From Paramecium octaurelia (lineage: Eukaryota > Ciliophora > Oligohymenophorea > Peniculida > Parameciidae), in NCBI GenBank assembly GCA_905182995.1, contig CAJJDP010000002.1, positions 744,001 to 808,000 of the forward strand: a stretch of DNA of 64,000 nt, written 5' to 3'. This document shows, in pieces, positions 1 to 13,475 of the stretch. Both the position numbers and the translations under genes were made by a program. Each line of letters starts with the position of its first letter. The stretch's first letter is position 1. The notes beneath the pieces are model-generated. The model searched no databases. It was not told the origin of the DNA and saw nothing but the letters and a program-made list of their open reading frames with translations.

Positions 1-753
1 CACTTCATAAATTATTAATCAATAATCCTAAACCCAGATATGGGGAAATTCATATTATATAAATAATCATCTAATTGATGAAAACCCATATTAAATGAAA
101 CTATATTCATAAATATTTGATTAGTCTTGAGATGTAAATATATCTTATTTTATCTTAAATGTATTAGCCATAATAATATTTATGATCAATATTCAATTAT
201 AATAGAAACTGTTTCCAATTCTATATTCTTAATATAAATCCCAGAACTTCAATTAATTGGGTGTTTATCTAAAATTTGTTTTTTATAAATGTTATTTTTC
301 TATTCCATCACCTTTATTATTTGATAATGATGGACATCTATTTTTTTTTGATAAAATTTATTTGTTATAAAGTTTTTTGCTTATTAGAAATAATTTAGAT
401 CAAGAATAGGCTTATTTTTAGACACCTTAAATTAACTAATTAATTACGTACAATAATATGCTTGAACACATAAACTTATTCCTCTTGTATATAGATAATT
501 CAACTAAGTATTTTCTAATATTTTTCATAATCAGCAATTTATTCAATGAGACAATTAGAATTTAAGACTTATGGGTTAGTCGTTTAATTGCCATATCATA
601 TGCATAATTATTAATCGTTCAAGTGAGTTATATCAAATGCAGTTAATTTGGCCTTATTGATCAACTTTAACAGACTAAGTTGTTATTTAACTCCTTAATA
701 TATTTAAGAATTTTCTTATAATTAAAATTATTAGAAATTAATTTATTTATTTT
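1..753. other. AT-rich stretch without a supported gene
   Basis: This stretch is strongly AT-rich and is interrupted by TGA in all frames at short intervals. It lies just downstream of the stop of the LamG-fold gene. Directly behind that stop the same frame continues for two short open runs, each closed by another TGA, and they look faintly protein-like. They could be decayed 3' coding sequence of the same gene or chance. I see no RNA gene or repeat here. Confidence 0.4.
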
Positions 754-2712
754 TCATTTCATATTGTTAATTAATTATCCAGCATAATATGATATTTGTT
801 AATTAGGGGAAGGTAAGAGTTGCATAGCCAAATCAAAGATTCCATATTTGGCACACTCCAATCTAAAGATGGTGGTGGCTTAACATAACTTAGATAGAAT
901 TTAAAGAGCCTAGATCAACGCTTCAGAGTTCTTACCTGTGAAATAGCCTAATAATCTTTTAAGATCTACAATAAGTTTGTTACTCAGAATTTAATCTACA
1001 ATATCTGACTTACCATTAAGCATAACTTATTTCTTATCATAGTATGACAATGTTTTAATTTCTGTTTCATTTAAGATTCTAGGATAGATACGCAAATCGC
1101 AAATATACCCAATAGGTTAATCTAATGATGCATTATTACCAATAAATTAAATATCAAATTAAGTAGTCACTTTATTTATTTGACTTTCATAATTACCATT
1201 CAAATATAGAAATGCTGATTGTTATTCATTATCTAAGATGATAACAACGTGATTCCATCCAGAAAGGTTCTTTTCAGAATTCTTAGGTTCAAAAAACTTA
1301 TATCCATACCCATCCTGACTGACATTGGTGATCCCCAATAGTTATGAGTATGCATCTGAAATAATTAAGGAAGTAAATCCATCACTAGAACCCAGCAATG
1401 TGCGTATTTGGTAATTATTAGAGGCACCTCTAGTCTTACTAGTTTCAGGATTGAACATGACCATCCAAAAGACTACTGAGATCTGTTTTTTATTGATTTT
1501 CAAAGGATCTTCCAATTAAAGCACTTGATCCTTATCAAAATAGCATCCACAACCATCATAAAATAATCCTTGATCTATAGTCAACTTAGTGGGGTCTCCA
1601 AAGATCAATACATTGTTCAAGTTGCTATTGTCGAATAGATTGGTGGAATCAAACTTAACCCATAACAAAGTGTCATCAAATCCTTCTAAGAACATATTAA
1701 CAGTTCTCAAAGCCTCTCTTTATTAAGTAAAACACTCTGGCATTCCAGCAATGTCCACTAACATCTAAACCACATCAAAATCCCTTTTATTTTCTTTTAT
1801 CGTTTACACTAGTGTTTATTTAATCTTGAAACTTAATGTACAAAAAAAGACATTAAGAGATGTTTCCTTCATGATCTCCTCAGACTATTAATATTTGTAA
1901 GAGGAAGGCATTTAACAAATGTTACTGGGGATGAGAGATAAACCTAATTTCAATATTTTACAAGTTTCTGGTGGAACCTACATGTATTTCAATTCAGGGG
2001 GAATTTCTTATGGCTCTTTGTCCAGTCCTTGCTTTCTAACTATCTTTTTTTCGAACTTTTTTCTTTAGTCGTAAGCTTCCCTTTCCTTCAATGTTTTATC
2101 TCTTTGATCCTGATAATGCTGGAAACATTTCACTACCAATTAAACCATCTCTAATTCTGGATTCTTGATGAAATCAAAATGGGCAATCATCATCACTATT
2201 AAGAGAAAGAGAATTTCACTTGTTGGGTTATATTACGTAGAATCTAAGAATATTTCCTTTGTCAATTTCTTTATATACTCCTTTAGACTTATCGAATTGA
2301 TCAATAGTATCAAAGTATAATCCTTTAGTGTCAGACAAGTAAGCATTTCCAGTATCTATTGTTGTAATTCATTAAAGATGTGCGGATAATCCTCTAATAT
2401 TTGAAGCAACATAATTGTGATGCATTGGAGATTCAATTCATGCTCCTCTGCAAAAAATAAATGCAAATCCTTCTTAATTCTCAATAAAAGACATTTAGTT
2501 TTGTGGATGAATTAGGCTTTATCAGGATTAGGCTTAGGACCCTTACCAATCTGATTCATGTTTTATTCAAGTTTTATCAATAGCTAGTCATCTTATTCGG
2601 TTTTATGGCCTGCTTTCTACTTGAAGTCTTTGAATTGCTCTATGTAATCTTTCCAAGGCTCATCAGGAAGCATTTCATCTTCATCTGTTATAAGTTATTG
2701 ATGTGGCTTCAT
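754..2712 (-). CDS. LamG/ConA-like jelly-roll protein, neurobeachin-like N-terminal layout
   Basis: A single intronless frame of 652 residues reads from the ATG at 2710-2712 to TGA at 754-756. The first roughly 330 residues are helical. Residues about 340-560 form a LamG-like jelly-roll domain. Its signatures are GWNHVVIILD followed by a strand ending LYLNGNYES, and near the end the segment GYICDLRIYPRILNETEIK. A short helical, armadillo-like tail follows and the protein stops abruptly. Helical region, ConA-like domain, helical region is the order at the N-terminus of neurobeachin/BEACH proteins, where the ConA-like domain sits far upstream of PH-BEACH-WD40. No BEACH or WD40 part follows here, so this is either a short independent family member or a shortened copy. 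The neurobeachin link is inference; the jelly-roll fold is better supported. No signal peptide is visible. Confidence 0.75.
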
Positions 2713-4351
2713 TTCGTGATACAACTGCCTTTTCCCAAAGACAAATCAAAAATTAATATATATTTCAAACACTCTTAAGATACAAATATGAACATCATAT
2801 TAATCAAAATTCTACACTGTTTCCAAAGCAAACGACAATTTTCCTATTGTCATTTAAATGGAAACCCTTTAATATAATAACAAAATTTGTAACATTTATA
2901 TGCTGAAATCAATGCTCTATGCCTATATATAATAATCCAATGTTATCACTACTTTAGCTATACTTCTAAATTAAAAATTCTGAAATGATTTTAAATTAGC
3001 CCCACATAATAAATTCAATCTTATCTATAAGAAAAATATCTTTTGACTCTTTTTATCCAACTAATAAATACAACCCCTAAATTTGTAGATATCCGTTATT
3101 CTAATAAAATCCTTCATATTTTCTTGAGTTCTTAATACTTACAATTAAGGTGTTTTCGTCCAAAATTCTGAATTTTGCAACTCAACTTCTGTTAATAACT
3201 CAATGCCTTTTCCGTCCACAATCTACCAAAATTCTTTATGAATTTCTTAGAGTTCCTACTAAATTGACTCATTCGAACAAAATACTCTCTTTATATAATA
3301 ATATAATTTTGCATATTTTATTAACTAACAATCAATTTATTGAAACATAATTAAAGATTCACAATCTACATATTATTCAAGACTTATCCTCAATTATCCT
3401 AATAATTATTAAATTATTGCAAAAAATCTTTGAAATTTCATTCTTCTTTTCATATTAATTTAATAAATTTAATACATCATAAATTTCTAGATCTAATTAT
3501 TTATAATCTTCATTATAAATCATTCATTTCTAACTAAAAATAGAAAATTGATGTTAAGCAAAATTCAAATTCTTAGAACAATACATTAATTGTATATATA
3601 GAGTCTTTCCAAATAAAATTCCTATTAATTCCAATATAATGGGTTTTCATTATGTTATTTATTAAACTATAATAAAATATCATAAATTAAACATCAAAAG
3701 GTAATTGAGTAAAAAAAGAGAATATTCTTTTTTCAGACCTCCTTGAGTTTTCCCTTATTATCCCTTAAAGAAAGTAAGAGTTTATTTCTGATAATTAACA
3801 AAAGTAAAGAGTTGCTTAATCCCAAGCTTGCAAAGCTATATTTAAGCTTAAGTTTGCCTTTTAAATTTAAGTTAACTTTCAATCACAAATTCACCATAAA
3901 TTCTATTGATGAATCCATGTTTTAGAATTCTAATTCGGTTTTCTTTAGATCTGTGTAAGCTGATAAAAGGGTAAGTGCTTTCAGGGTACTTTGTAGAAAG
4001 CAATTTATTAATAATAATGAAACATAATTATGTGAATCAATAAAAGATATAAATTTATATTAAAGAAGAAACTATAGGGAAAAAAATCTGTAATATATAA
4101 ATCAAAGCAAATGAGTTTAAATTGGACAAATCTATTTAACACATTTCTTATAAACAGATTTAGTCTGACAATTCTATTGAATTATTTAATTAACAATGTC
4201 AATTAGAAAATTCTAATAAAAAAGAAATATTATTAACATTAAACCTCCATACAAGCAACCTCAGGAAATAATTTTTTAGAAGCAATTTAGCAAACAAAAA
4301 AAGAAATCTTATTTAATAATATATTATTGATCTGAAAATAATATTATCATT
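2713..4351. other. Intergenic stretch with unassigned open frames
   Basis: About 1.6 kb between the LamG-fold gene and the two-pore channel gene, both on the minus strand. Two minus-strand frames stay open for 85-120 codons: 3114-3371, which has an ATG, and roughly 3690-4040, which has none. The second is less AT-rich than its surroundings and could be a gene remnant. With only TGA as stop, frames of this length arise by chance, and I recognise no domain in either. No intron pair I tried gave a longer convincing product. Confidence 0.35.
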
Positions 4352-6361
4352 TCATTAAGCCTTAAAGTTCTATTACAAGGGAACACGTAACTCATTTTGA
4401 AAGTTCTCTTCAATAGAGATTTCCGACTTTGTGTCATCCTCGGCTGAAGAACCCAAGTCCTTTACATGATTAACTAAGTATTCAATTAGTAAAGCAATTG
4501 TCACACTTTATGCTAATAAAACAACTATGATGTAGTAGAAGATAAAAAATAAGTAAATAACATCACTTTATAGGCTTAATGAAAAGTCGTATGACATCAC
4601 GTTCCAATTGTTTACAATTAATAAAAACCAACAAGTACAAAATCCTGATAAAAAATCATTGAAGTTTACCCATTAGTAGTTGGAGAGATGTTATTGATTA
4701 TAATTAATCTTCCCTCCAAATATTAATTATCCAATTGAATTAAATATGGTTATTGTAACTATTAAAGTTCCAAAAAGCTACAGTAGGTAAGTAGATATGG
4801 CAGATATCTTCAATAAGATATTTACAAAATTTTTAGATTTTAATAGCCAACTGCATCCTCTGAACAATCTAAGACTCATTATGGAACAACAAACCTTGAT
4901 CAAAATATCCTAGACGAAACTGTCTTATTAAACGGCCATAATGGCAATTATTAGAGTAACCAAAATCAAAGAGATCGTAAAATCAAATATCACAGCTGGA
5001 TATTTGTTAATATTATTTAGGCCTCTTAAGATAGCAATTATTATAGATTCAACAAGCATTACAGCATTTAATGTAATATTCACAAATTATATATCTCTAT
5101 CAGTGTTATCCTAGAAGATAAAACAAAAATCAGCAATACAAAGAATTTACATAATAGACTTGAAAATCCAATGATCCAATATTCTTTGAATAAGAAATGA
5201 AGAATTCGTATTTGCTTATTATTGTTATTATTTTATGAGATTAGCAATTGAGTTTGATCTTTTCTTGCGAAGTACCTTATTCGAATACTGTTGTATTTTA
5301 TTTCTATGTTAATCAAGAAGGGATTTCGTTCGTTCTTCTACTAATTTCTTATATTGTGAATAGAACAATGAAAGAATAAGATTAATCATTAAGATTGTAT
5401 TAATGAATTAATACGCAATAAAGTAAATAACGGCTACACTTCTATCACCATAATATGGTAAATAAATATCTGGTGAATTTACAGTAGTTTATAATTAAAA
5501 CATAATAAGAAATGTGCAGTAGTTCTTTTGACTAAAAGGCAGGCCTGATGAATTGCAAATTCCTTCTTCTTAGGCTATATCACTTATCTCTGATTAATTT
5601 CTAAAGATGGCAGTCCCTAAACCAACAAAAAAGACATAGGAGAATATCATCATAAAGTATATCTCCTTTCCTCTATAAATAATTAATGCGTAATCCATTA
5701 TAATTCCAAGAAAGTACTGACTTAAATTATGTTAAAATGAATAAATACCTGTAGAAAATCAAGAAGATTGGTTTGAGTAAAGTGGAAATATTGTATGAAT
5801 AATCATTATCAAATATCATTACATTAATATCATTTATGATGATGATAATTCCAATAATTACAAAACAATAAGCCACGATCTTTCTTTCTGGTGTAATAGA
5901 GTGAAACGAGTAGTATTTTGCAGCCTTGAACATCATCATGGAAACAATCAATATTATTTCAATCAGATAATAGGGTAATACAGGTATGTAAAATGTTAAG
6001 AATGCTGGTATTTGATATCCTTATTCCAGTTCATATTAGCAATCATCCTAATTATATTTGATAATATACGGAATATTATCTTGGATTACACCAAATAGGT
6101 TTCTGAAATATGGTCATTAATATATAGATTGTCACAAACAACTTTCTTATCAATTTAAGGGAAGAGTAAGTTGCTTTGATAGATTATGCCTTAGGATCAT
6201 TACTTTGTATGAAGGAGTCTTAAATTCATTTAATGCCTACCCTATATTTTTTTGGTGATTCTTGTCAATGCAAAATAAGAGGCAAAATCGTTGTCACTTT
6301 CTATTCTTCCAACTTAGCGAAAATCATCAATTTTGCTCTAGGACATTGATATTTCTGACAT
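4352..6361 (-). CDS. TPC: Two-pore cation channel (TPC family)
   Basis: Spliced product of 645 residues with introns at 6219-6240, 6048-6069 and 5721-5748. TPCs are endolysosomal or vacuolar channels conducting Na+ and/or Ca2+, built from two six-helix repeats. The sequence shows this layout: a soluble N-terminus to about residue 90, repeat I with pore near residue 270 (TTVNSPDIYLPYYGD, matching the TTANFPDV type of animal TPC1), a charged linker around 320-360, then repeat II with pore near 545 (NFNDFLSGFCTCW, then the filter-type IVNNW). The short C-terminal tail is acidic. The family assignment rests on both pore signatures and the helix pattern. Ion preference and gating ligand (NAADP-type or PI(3,5)P2) cannot be read from the sequence. 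It is divergent from the phosphatase gene, 265 bp away. Confidence 0.92.
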
Positions 6362-6626
6362 TCTAATTGAATTCGGGGTTTATGCTTCAAATTCTGTTTA
6401 CATAATCTAAGAACCTAAAAATAGACAACTAAACAAATAATTAATTATTGGATATTCCACATACCCTTTTTATTTAAAAAACAATTGCTTTAATTTTCTC
6501 AATCATTTATTTGATTTTAATTCAATATATTCTTGAAATATTCAATAATGCAAGAGAAATACAAATATTTTTATTTACACTTTTGCAATGTTGTAATTAA
6601 AAATATATTATCAAATATAATTAATT

Positions 6627-7960
6627 ATGAATTAGTTAAATTAAATTTAAAGTTCTCTTGATACTCAGAGAAAAAGAAATAAATCCCTAAAATAAGAGAA
6701 ATCTTATTATGAATAAGCGAAGAGAAGAAAAAGTGTCTTTGTAGATTAAATAGACAGTCATATTTCAAATTAGATAATTAAAAATTACAAAAGTTTCTTG
6801 CCTTAAATAAAAAAGCATCAAGGAAATTCTGATGGGCAGGATGTGTCAATTATACTTAGTCATTTCAAATTATATTAATAATAAAATGTAAAGCCCAATA
6901 ATTGGAATATGTTTTTTGCTTCAATATGGGACTTTATTCAAAAAAATGGCGATATTTATGATTTATACCAAGAACTTTTCAAGAAGGTGTTATTCCTATA
7001 ATTTTAACAATTACTAAAATAAATATTAGATCTCTGTTACTATGAGAAAATTCTAATATCCCTAGGTTATGAATTATAATAGGATCAATTATTTAACTAA
7101 TTGTTTTCTTAATTTGTATAGAATTATTAATCATGCTTGCAAGAATTGTTTTCTAAAGGCAAGTTTAATAAGAAGCAACTATAAGATGCTTAATCATTAA
7201 TACAAATGAACAATATTATCGAATATGTAAATATAGATATTCTATTTGAAAAAATTTAATAAGGAAATACTACTATTTGGATGATAAATAGTAAATGTAA
7301 TAAGACATAATAATATAAACTGAATTTGAAAATCATTAGAAGATGTTTTGCATTGTGGTTACATGAAACTAGAAATCTGGAAATAATAAAAGTACTACCA
7401 AGGTAATTACTTACTGCTTCTCATCCATTCCTCAATACAAAATTAACTTAACCAATTTTAATTGTTGATTTAGATGAAACATTAGTGCATTTTGATTAAG
7501 CATCCAACAGACTGATGATCAGAAATGGATCATTACAGTTTTTATAACAAATGCATAAATATTATTATGTTATTATTTGGACTGCCTCTCTACCAAGATA
7601 TGCTAAGTGGGCTCTCAAGAAAATTGATCAACAAATTCAGTAATAAGTATATTATTTATTAGTTAGTATATTGATGTTTTGCTGACTCGTGAATGTTGCA
7701 TCCCTCATGAAAAAGGATTCTATTAGAAGATACTCTCTATGTTAGGATAAGAATTAAGTTTGCTACTAATAATTGAGAATGATTATAGAAGTGTGATTGA
7801 ATCTGAAAAGGATTACTTACATTTGATAGATTCTTATATGGGTTAGGATGATAATGTATTATTTGACCTAAACACTCGTTTGATTGATGCATATAAATTT
7901 TACTAAGATGGATTTAGTTTGTAAAGAGCATTTAAAATGACTTCAATAAAATAGAATTGA
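6627..7960 (+). CDS. FCP1/SCP-type (NIF domain) phosphatase
   Basis: Product of 437 residues, one intron at 7647-7666 (20 nt). The N-terminal half (about 1-240) is basic and Gln-rich, without a domain I recognise. The C-terminal half is an FCP1 homology domain of the haloacid dehalogenase superfamily. It has the catalytic motif DLDETLVHFD, where the first Asp is the nucleophile, motif II IIWTASLPRYA, and the segment VLLTRECCIPHEKGFYQK. The expected final acidic motif is IIENDYRSV instead of the usual VIIDNSP-like sequence, so one acidic position is Glu rather than Asp. Members dephosphorylate phosphoserine or phosphothreonine, classically on the RNA polymerase II tail; the substrate here is unknown. 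The start at 6627 is chosen because the frame is open without interruption from there. Confidence 0.9.
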
Positions 7961-8542
7961 TATCAATATATAAAATAACATTATATCTTTTTATAATTTA
8001 TGAGGAACTCAATCTCATTTTATTCACTTATAAGAAAGACAAGATCTTTTGTAGAGTTATTAGTTCATACGGTAATATAAACACATTATTTTATTCAAAG
8101 AAATAATCCCATTATCATAAAATAGCCCCAGTAGAAAGATGTTTGAATAAGATTTATTTTTGCTAAAATATAGTATTTTAATAATAACTCTCTCAAAGTT
8201 TCTCTTTTATTTATGGAATCTCTGCCATTGTGAGGATTAAATTTTATTATTAATTTGTAATATTACCTAATTTATCGTTTAATATAAAAGTTGATTTATT
8301 GATATTCTCACTAATTGTATTCATTTAAATTTATATCTCTTATATGTGCCTATAAATAGAATTTGTTTATTTTTTGAATTTGAAAATAAAAGTCCATCAA
8401 GCTAAACTTCAACACTTAGCAATTCAGAAACCTTAGAGATATAAAATTATAAGTTTATTTGTAATAAGTCATTCAAGATTATATGTAAGTTAAGAGTTTC
8501 ACAAATTATATTAATGAGTATTTTTATATTAATTATATTTTA
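7961..8542. other. Intergenic, AT-rich, no gene seen
   Basis: Spacer of 582 bp between two plus-strand genes. It must hold the terminator of the phosphatase gene and the promoter of the coiled-coil gene, but I cannot point to a specific element. No coding potential or RNA gene is apparent. Confidence 0.5.
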
Positions 8543-10627
8543 ATGTCTTAAAGAATTAGATCATATAGCTTTGTCAAAAAGAATTTGGATGGATCTGGTT
8601 TAGTTAAGGAAAATTCTATCTTAAAAGATAAGGTCCACAAAATGAAATTTTTGGTAGAAGATAATTTAGATATTTTAATCAATGAGCTTGATTAGGATTT
8701 GAAGTAGAATGCATCAATCACAGATATGTCCAATGTGTTTTTAATTATCTAAGAAAACATAGAGAGGTGGAAAAATCAAATCAACGCTTTGAAAAATAAT
8801 ACAAAAATTTTAGAAGACCAATTTGAAAGAGTGAAAGAAAATGAAGAGCATATGAAAATCCAAACTTAAAATGATATTAACAACATATCTGAAAAATAAT
8901 AATAATAAATGATTGATAAAGATAATGTAATAGTTACATTAAAATAATAAGTGAAAGATTTATAGAATTAAATAGAAATTAATAAGTAAAAGTTATAAGA
9001 CTAAATTCTACATGGAGAAGAATTAATGAAGTAACACTAATAGTAATTAATACAAAGAGTTGCATAATTAGATAATGAAATTATTTAACTTAAATAACAA
9101 CATTAGTTTGAAATCTAAGCTATATTACATAACCATGAGAAAGATAGAAAATTTTTCAAAGAAGAATTAGATAATTAAACTAGTTAAATAGAACAAAAAT
9201 ATAAAAAATATTATTTAGAAAATTAATAATTCTAAGAGAAGTATCAAAAATAAGGGCAATAAATTAAATAACTTAAGTAGCAAAGAGATAATTTTGAAAA
9301 GTAATTAGATTCATAAAACTAAAAAATTAAATAGTATATCGAAGAATTGGCAAATGAAAGAAAAAATAAGGCAAAAGAAAATAAACAACTATAGGAACAA
9401 TAAGAATTGATTAATCAATTGCAAAATAAAATAATAATTGAAGAAAAGCGTCAATAAAGATTAAAAGAGCAGATTCAGCAATTATAGGATTAAAATTAAG
9501 CACTTTTGCAAAAACATATCCTTGAGATTAACCAATCTAATTCTCATATTGCATAATTAAAAAGAGAAATAGAATACAAGGACATATACATAATTAATCA
9601 ATAATCTAATTTTACTTAGTAAATCTTGATTCAAAAAGTAAAATATGAAAATATTCTCGGAAATCCTGTAACTCTAGAGGGAGAATAGTAATAATAACTT
9701 ACTAAAGAGTTTTCTCAATAATATGAAGATGAAGTGCAGATCTAATTTGTGAAAGCCTTGGAATAGGAGATTAAAAGACAATAAAGCGTAATCTTAGAAA
9801 AAAGTTAATAAAATGCTGATTTACAAGTGAAGTTCTAAAAGCTTTAATAAAGTCTTATATAATAAATAGAACAAAAAGTAAAAGAAACACAATATGAATG
9901 TAAACTATAGTTAAATAAACAGTAATAGGAATATGAAAATCAAAGAGAAAAAATGTTATCGGAACATTCTTATAAAATTAATCTTTTATAATAATAACTC
10001 TCATTTGAAGTTGATAAATTTAAGTGCGAATTGAAGGAACTTTAACAAAAGATAGAACTATTAAATAATTAGATATAAGAGAAAGAATAAATAATAATTT
10101 ACCTATCAGAATAACTATAATTAAATAAAGAGTAATAATCTAAAGATAAAACTTTGGCTGAAAACAACATCAATAACCTTCAGATAGCCTAAAAATAATA
10201 AGTCGAATAGTTGGAAAAAATACATCAATAAAAACTAAATGAGATAATGTCATAATTAAATTTATCAACAAGTTAAAATGAACAACTAAATTAATAGTAT
10301 TCATAATTGTTAAAGAATAACTAAGAATTAAGAAATGAATCTAAAGACCAAAAATAATCAATCTAATAATATAAAATATAATGTGACAAGTTATCAAAAG
10401 AATTATAAATTTAATGGGATATTGCAAAAAGTCTTAATGAAAGAATAAGGTCAATGTAAGTTGAAGTAGAGAATGCTAAATAAACTTATAATATTTTTAC
10501 AAAAACTACTCGAATTCCTGCTGTCATGAGCAGTGAAATCAGATTGTCCAAATTGAGGACATCACCAATGAACCGTAAATTGCGATCGATATCAAATACT
10601 AGATTATAACAATTATAAAATTTATGA
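8543..10627 (+). CDS. Long Gln-rich coiled-coil protein
   Basis: Intronless frame of 694 residues. Apart from about 60 residues at the N-terminus and 50 at the C-terminus it is one nearly continuous coiled coil made of Glu, Lys, Leu, Ile and very many Gln, with heptad-like spacing of hydrophobics. The majority of its Gln codons are TAA or TAG. The C-terminal segment is different: basic, with Pro, Thr and Ser (TTRIPAVMSSEIRLSKLRT). It resembles structural or tethering proteins such as golgins and centrosomal or basal-body coiled coils, but sequence composition alone does not say which. There is no signal peptide, transmembrane segment or enzymatic motif. Confidence 0.85.
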
Positions 10628-10796
10628 ATAACTCAAGTAATAAATGTTTACTCTCAATCTTTAATTCAATATAATCAAATAAATAATTTAAATCACATTC
10701 AATTGAACTAATCAGAAGTACTTTTTGATTAATTTAATTATTATTAGATTTAACGAATAAGAAAAATGATTAAAATTATTTATTTAAATTATATAT

Positions 10797-12084
10797 ATGA
10801 GTATTTTCTTAGGATTAATTGTGCATGATCAAGTACCAAGAGATAGATACATTAGAGCATTGACTGAAATAGAATAATTAATTTATGTGCATAAAGAGGA
10901 GCTAGTAATTTTGAATTCTGATAGTATTTTGAAATTCAAAATCCAAAATTCAGTATTTTGGTTACCTAAAAATCCCATTTACTTGAATACAATATATTAT
11001 CGTATAACTGGAAATGATGATTTGTAATCAGCCATTGAATTGATTTGGGATTGTCTTTGCATATTAAAAGAGAATTTTCCATCTAAATTAGAGTTGTATT
11101 AAGAGAATATCGATGAATTTAATTTGAAGGAATGGGAGATTGAACTATTAAGGAGATAACTAAACAATTTAAATAATCGTCAATCAAATGAACCACTTAC
11201 AAAAGATGAAATAGAAGATGTTTTTGCAATATTGAACATTGCTTAGTAATTATAAAATGTAAAAGGATAAGAAATATGTCTCAACTTATTGAATTAAGTA
11301 TAACCATTTTTTTTACAAACATTATCATAATCATATTTAGATTAATTAGAATAAATAGCCAAAGGATAACACAAAATTATTGCAAATTCTTTATTAAATA
11401 AGATCATTAAAGTCACATCTAATACAAATAACTAAATTACTTAAAGACCGAATAACCATGATCAAGAGTTAATAAATTTTATCAGATAAAATCCTCGTTA
11501 TGAATAATAATTTAGTAATAGCTCAATTATTTTTTAAATGAAAGAGACAAACGAAATTGATAGAATTTGTTTTTATTTAGATTACACACTTTGCAAGAAC
11601 TAAATGTTACTAAAGTCTATTAAACCTACAATACAAACTATAATAGAAAAATATTATGACGGTAAAGTTTTAAATAATAAAAGGTTAATATGGGTTAGGT
11701 TAATCAGAATTGACAAAATACTGTGTATTCCATACTTTACTTGGCTAAACTATTTTGAATATTTAGCAATTTGATACTACTACAATTTAAAAAATATTTG
11801 TAATATTTGAAGAGGGAATTTTGAATTGGATTTAATGTCTAGTGTAAATGTCTCCTAAGTAAATTTATACTCTGTTTCCGAGTACTTTGTTGTAAATCTA
11901 CTAAAATTAATAATATTCATCATAAATAAAAAGCCATAAGAGTAACATCTTTTCTATGATTTGCAATAAAATGGGGATGACTGCCAATAATAATAAGAGC
12001 GACTAACAAAAAATCTATTAGAACCTAGATGAAATAAAATGCATATCTCCATTGTTAGCTCAATTTTTGGAATAGTTAATATGA
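10797..12084 (+). CDS. Conserved-looking helical protein, function not recognised
   Basis: Product of 421 residues after removing an intron at 11662-11683 (22 nt). Without that intron the frame meets TGA at 11772; with it the frame runs on smoothly to TGA at 12082. The protein looks all-helical with Leu-rich helix pairs, for example near residues 70-100 (LIWDCLCILKENF) and at the very end (ISPLLAQFLEQLI), a pattern of armadillo/HEAT-type solenoids. The middle (about 200-260) is Asn/Gln-rich. I do not recognise the family. It converges with the LRR gene, 135 bp between stops. Confidence 0.82.
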
Positions 12085-12219
12085 TGTTATTAATAAAATT
12101 ATTTTGGGATTGAACAAACTTCGATTAGTTTATATAGAACTATTTTTATCGATCATTTGAACTGAAAAGAAATCAACTTTTATTTCAGTATTAGATTATA
12201 TATATATTATTTATTACAA

Positions 12220-13321
12220 TCATAATTTTAAAATAATATCCCAGAGTGTCCTTTTGTTAATTAAAGATTCAAGATTAATCATAATGCCCTCAACTTAGAA
12301 AAGAAGTCTTCTTTTGTAAACTGCATTAACTTTAATTTGTTAGAGTTTCAAATCGGTGTTATTATTTTAAACAGGTTATTACTGGGCACAACTAAGATTA
12401 ATTTGATATTTTCATATACCTTTCGAATTTAACATCTATTTTGGTTAAATTTTCCATTTTTGATAAAGTTTTATTCAATTATTTTATGGCTTATTTTCCA
12501 ATATTTTACCACCTAATTAAATTATAAATAATTTACAATACTAATTTAACTTCTGATAGATTCCCTAGTTTCTTTAGACATCTTGATAGTCCTAAGACAG
12601 TATTATCAGTGATGTCTTGATTTCCATCTCCCCATCCTTTTAAATTTAATTCCAGTTTTCCCAAATTAGACAATTCACTAATTCCGTTCATTAGATTCTT
12701 GGCTCCTTCATCAGTTATACTATTATTTTCATAAGCCCACATGTTTAAGTCAAGATTGAACTCATGCAATTGATTTTATAGAATTAAGGCATTGGTTATA
12801 TATTATAGAGATTTGTCTGTAATATTTTGATTCCAATAACCCCAACTAATAATTAATAACATGATTTAATACCCACACAAAGTTAAATTTAACTATTCTA
12901 AACTTTAGAGTTTTGATAAACCCTCACTTAGATCTCTTACTCCCTTATCAGTTAAGTCAGATAAATCTATATGCCATCTGATTTAAAATATTTATAATAC
13001 TTTTTGCTTAAATCGATCGATAAGTTCTTCTAGGGTTTGGACAAAACAAGTTCAGAAGACATCGTTTCTACACACTTATCATTAAGCCTCTATTATTATT
13101 GAAATCTAAATATGCATAAGTATTTACATTTCAATTTAAAAAGGAGATTTAATTCTTTATTCGCTTCTAATTATTTGTGATGCAAACTTCTACATTAGTT
13201 TGTCTTTTTTTAAATTCAATTTGCTAATTGGCTTTTAAATGGGTTTCATGATATGTTCTACAGATTCATGATAGATGCAAATATCTTAGCAAACTTGCTC
13301 AAAATTACGATTTTTGCTCAT
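12220..13321 (-). CDS. Leucine-rich repeat protein, ribonuclease-inhibitor-like type
   Basis: Product of 325 residues with five introns: 13106-13127, 12978-13000, 12846-12872, 12513-12536, 12392-12419. Residues about 80-260 hold LRRs of a ciliate-typical form, with a strand such as LNLTL or LELNLKGWG followed by a helix NITDKSLQYI, SITDEGAKNL or DITDNTVLGL. The repeat unit is close to 50 residues with a conserved WGxxNxxITD turn. Such repeats normally bind partner proteins. The N-terminus is a short charged segment with Cys and His but no clear zinc finger, and the C-terminus is a basic helix. The introns are strongly supported because each one restores the repeat register. Function beyond protein binding is unknown. 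Confidence 0.88.
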
Positions 13322-13475
13322 TTTAATTAATAATAAAATAAAAAAATATAAGATAATATCTTAAGAAGTTTCTTAAGACAATCTTGATCAATAATGAAAA
13401 AAGGCTATTTTTTGAAAAGTCTTTTTTGCGCCTCATAAAAAAGAAAAAATTTATAACTATTATTCTTAATAACAT

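Noticed and set aside
3150-3540. Plus-strand open frame of about 130 codons
   Set aside because: No ATG at the right place, no domain, and the opposite strand is equally open; with one stop codon such lengths are expected by chance.
11774-12084. Apparent in-frame TGA codons making the 421-residue gene look broken
   Set aside because: A standard 22-nt intron at 11662-11683 shifts the frame and removes both stops, giving a continuous, well-composed protein.
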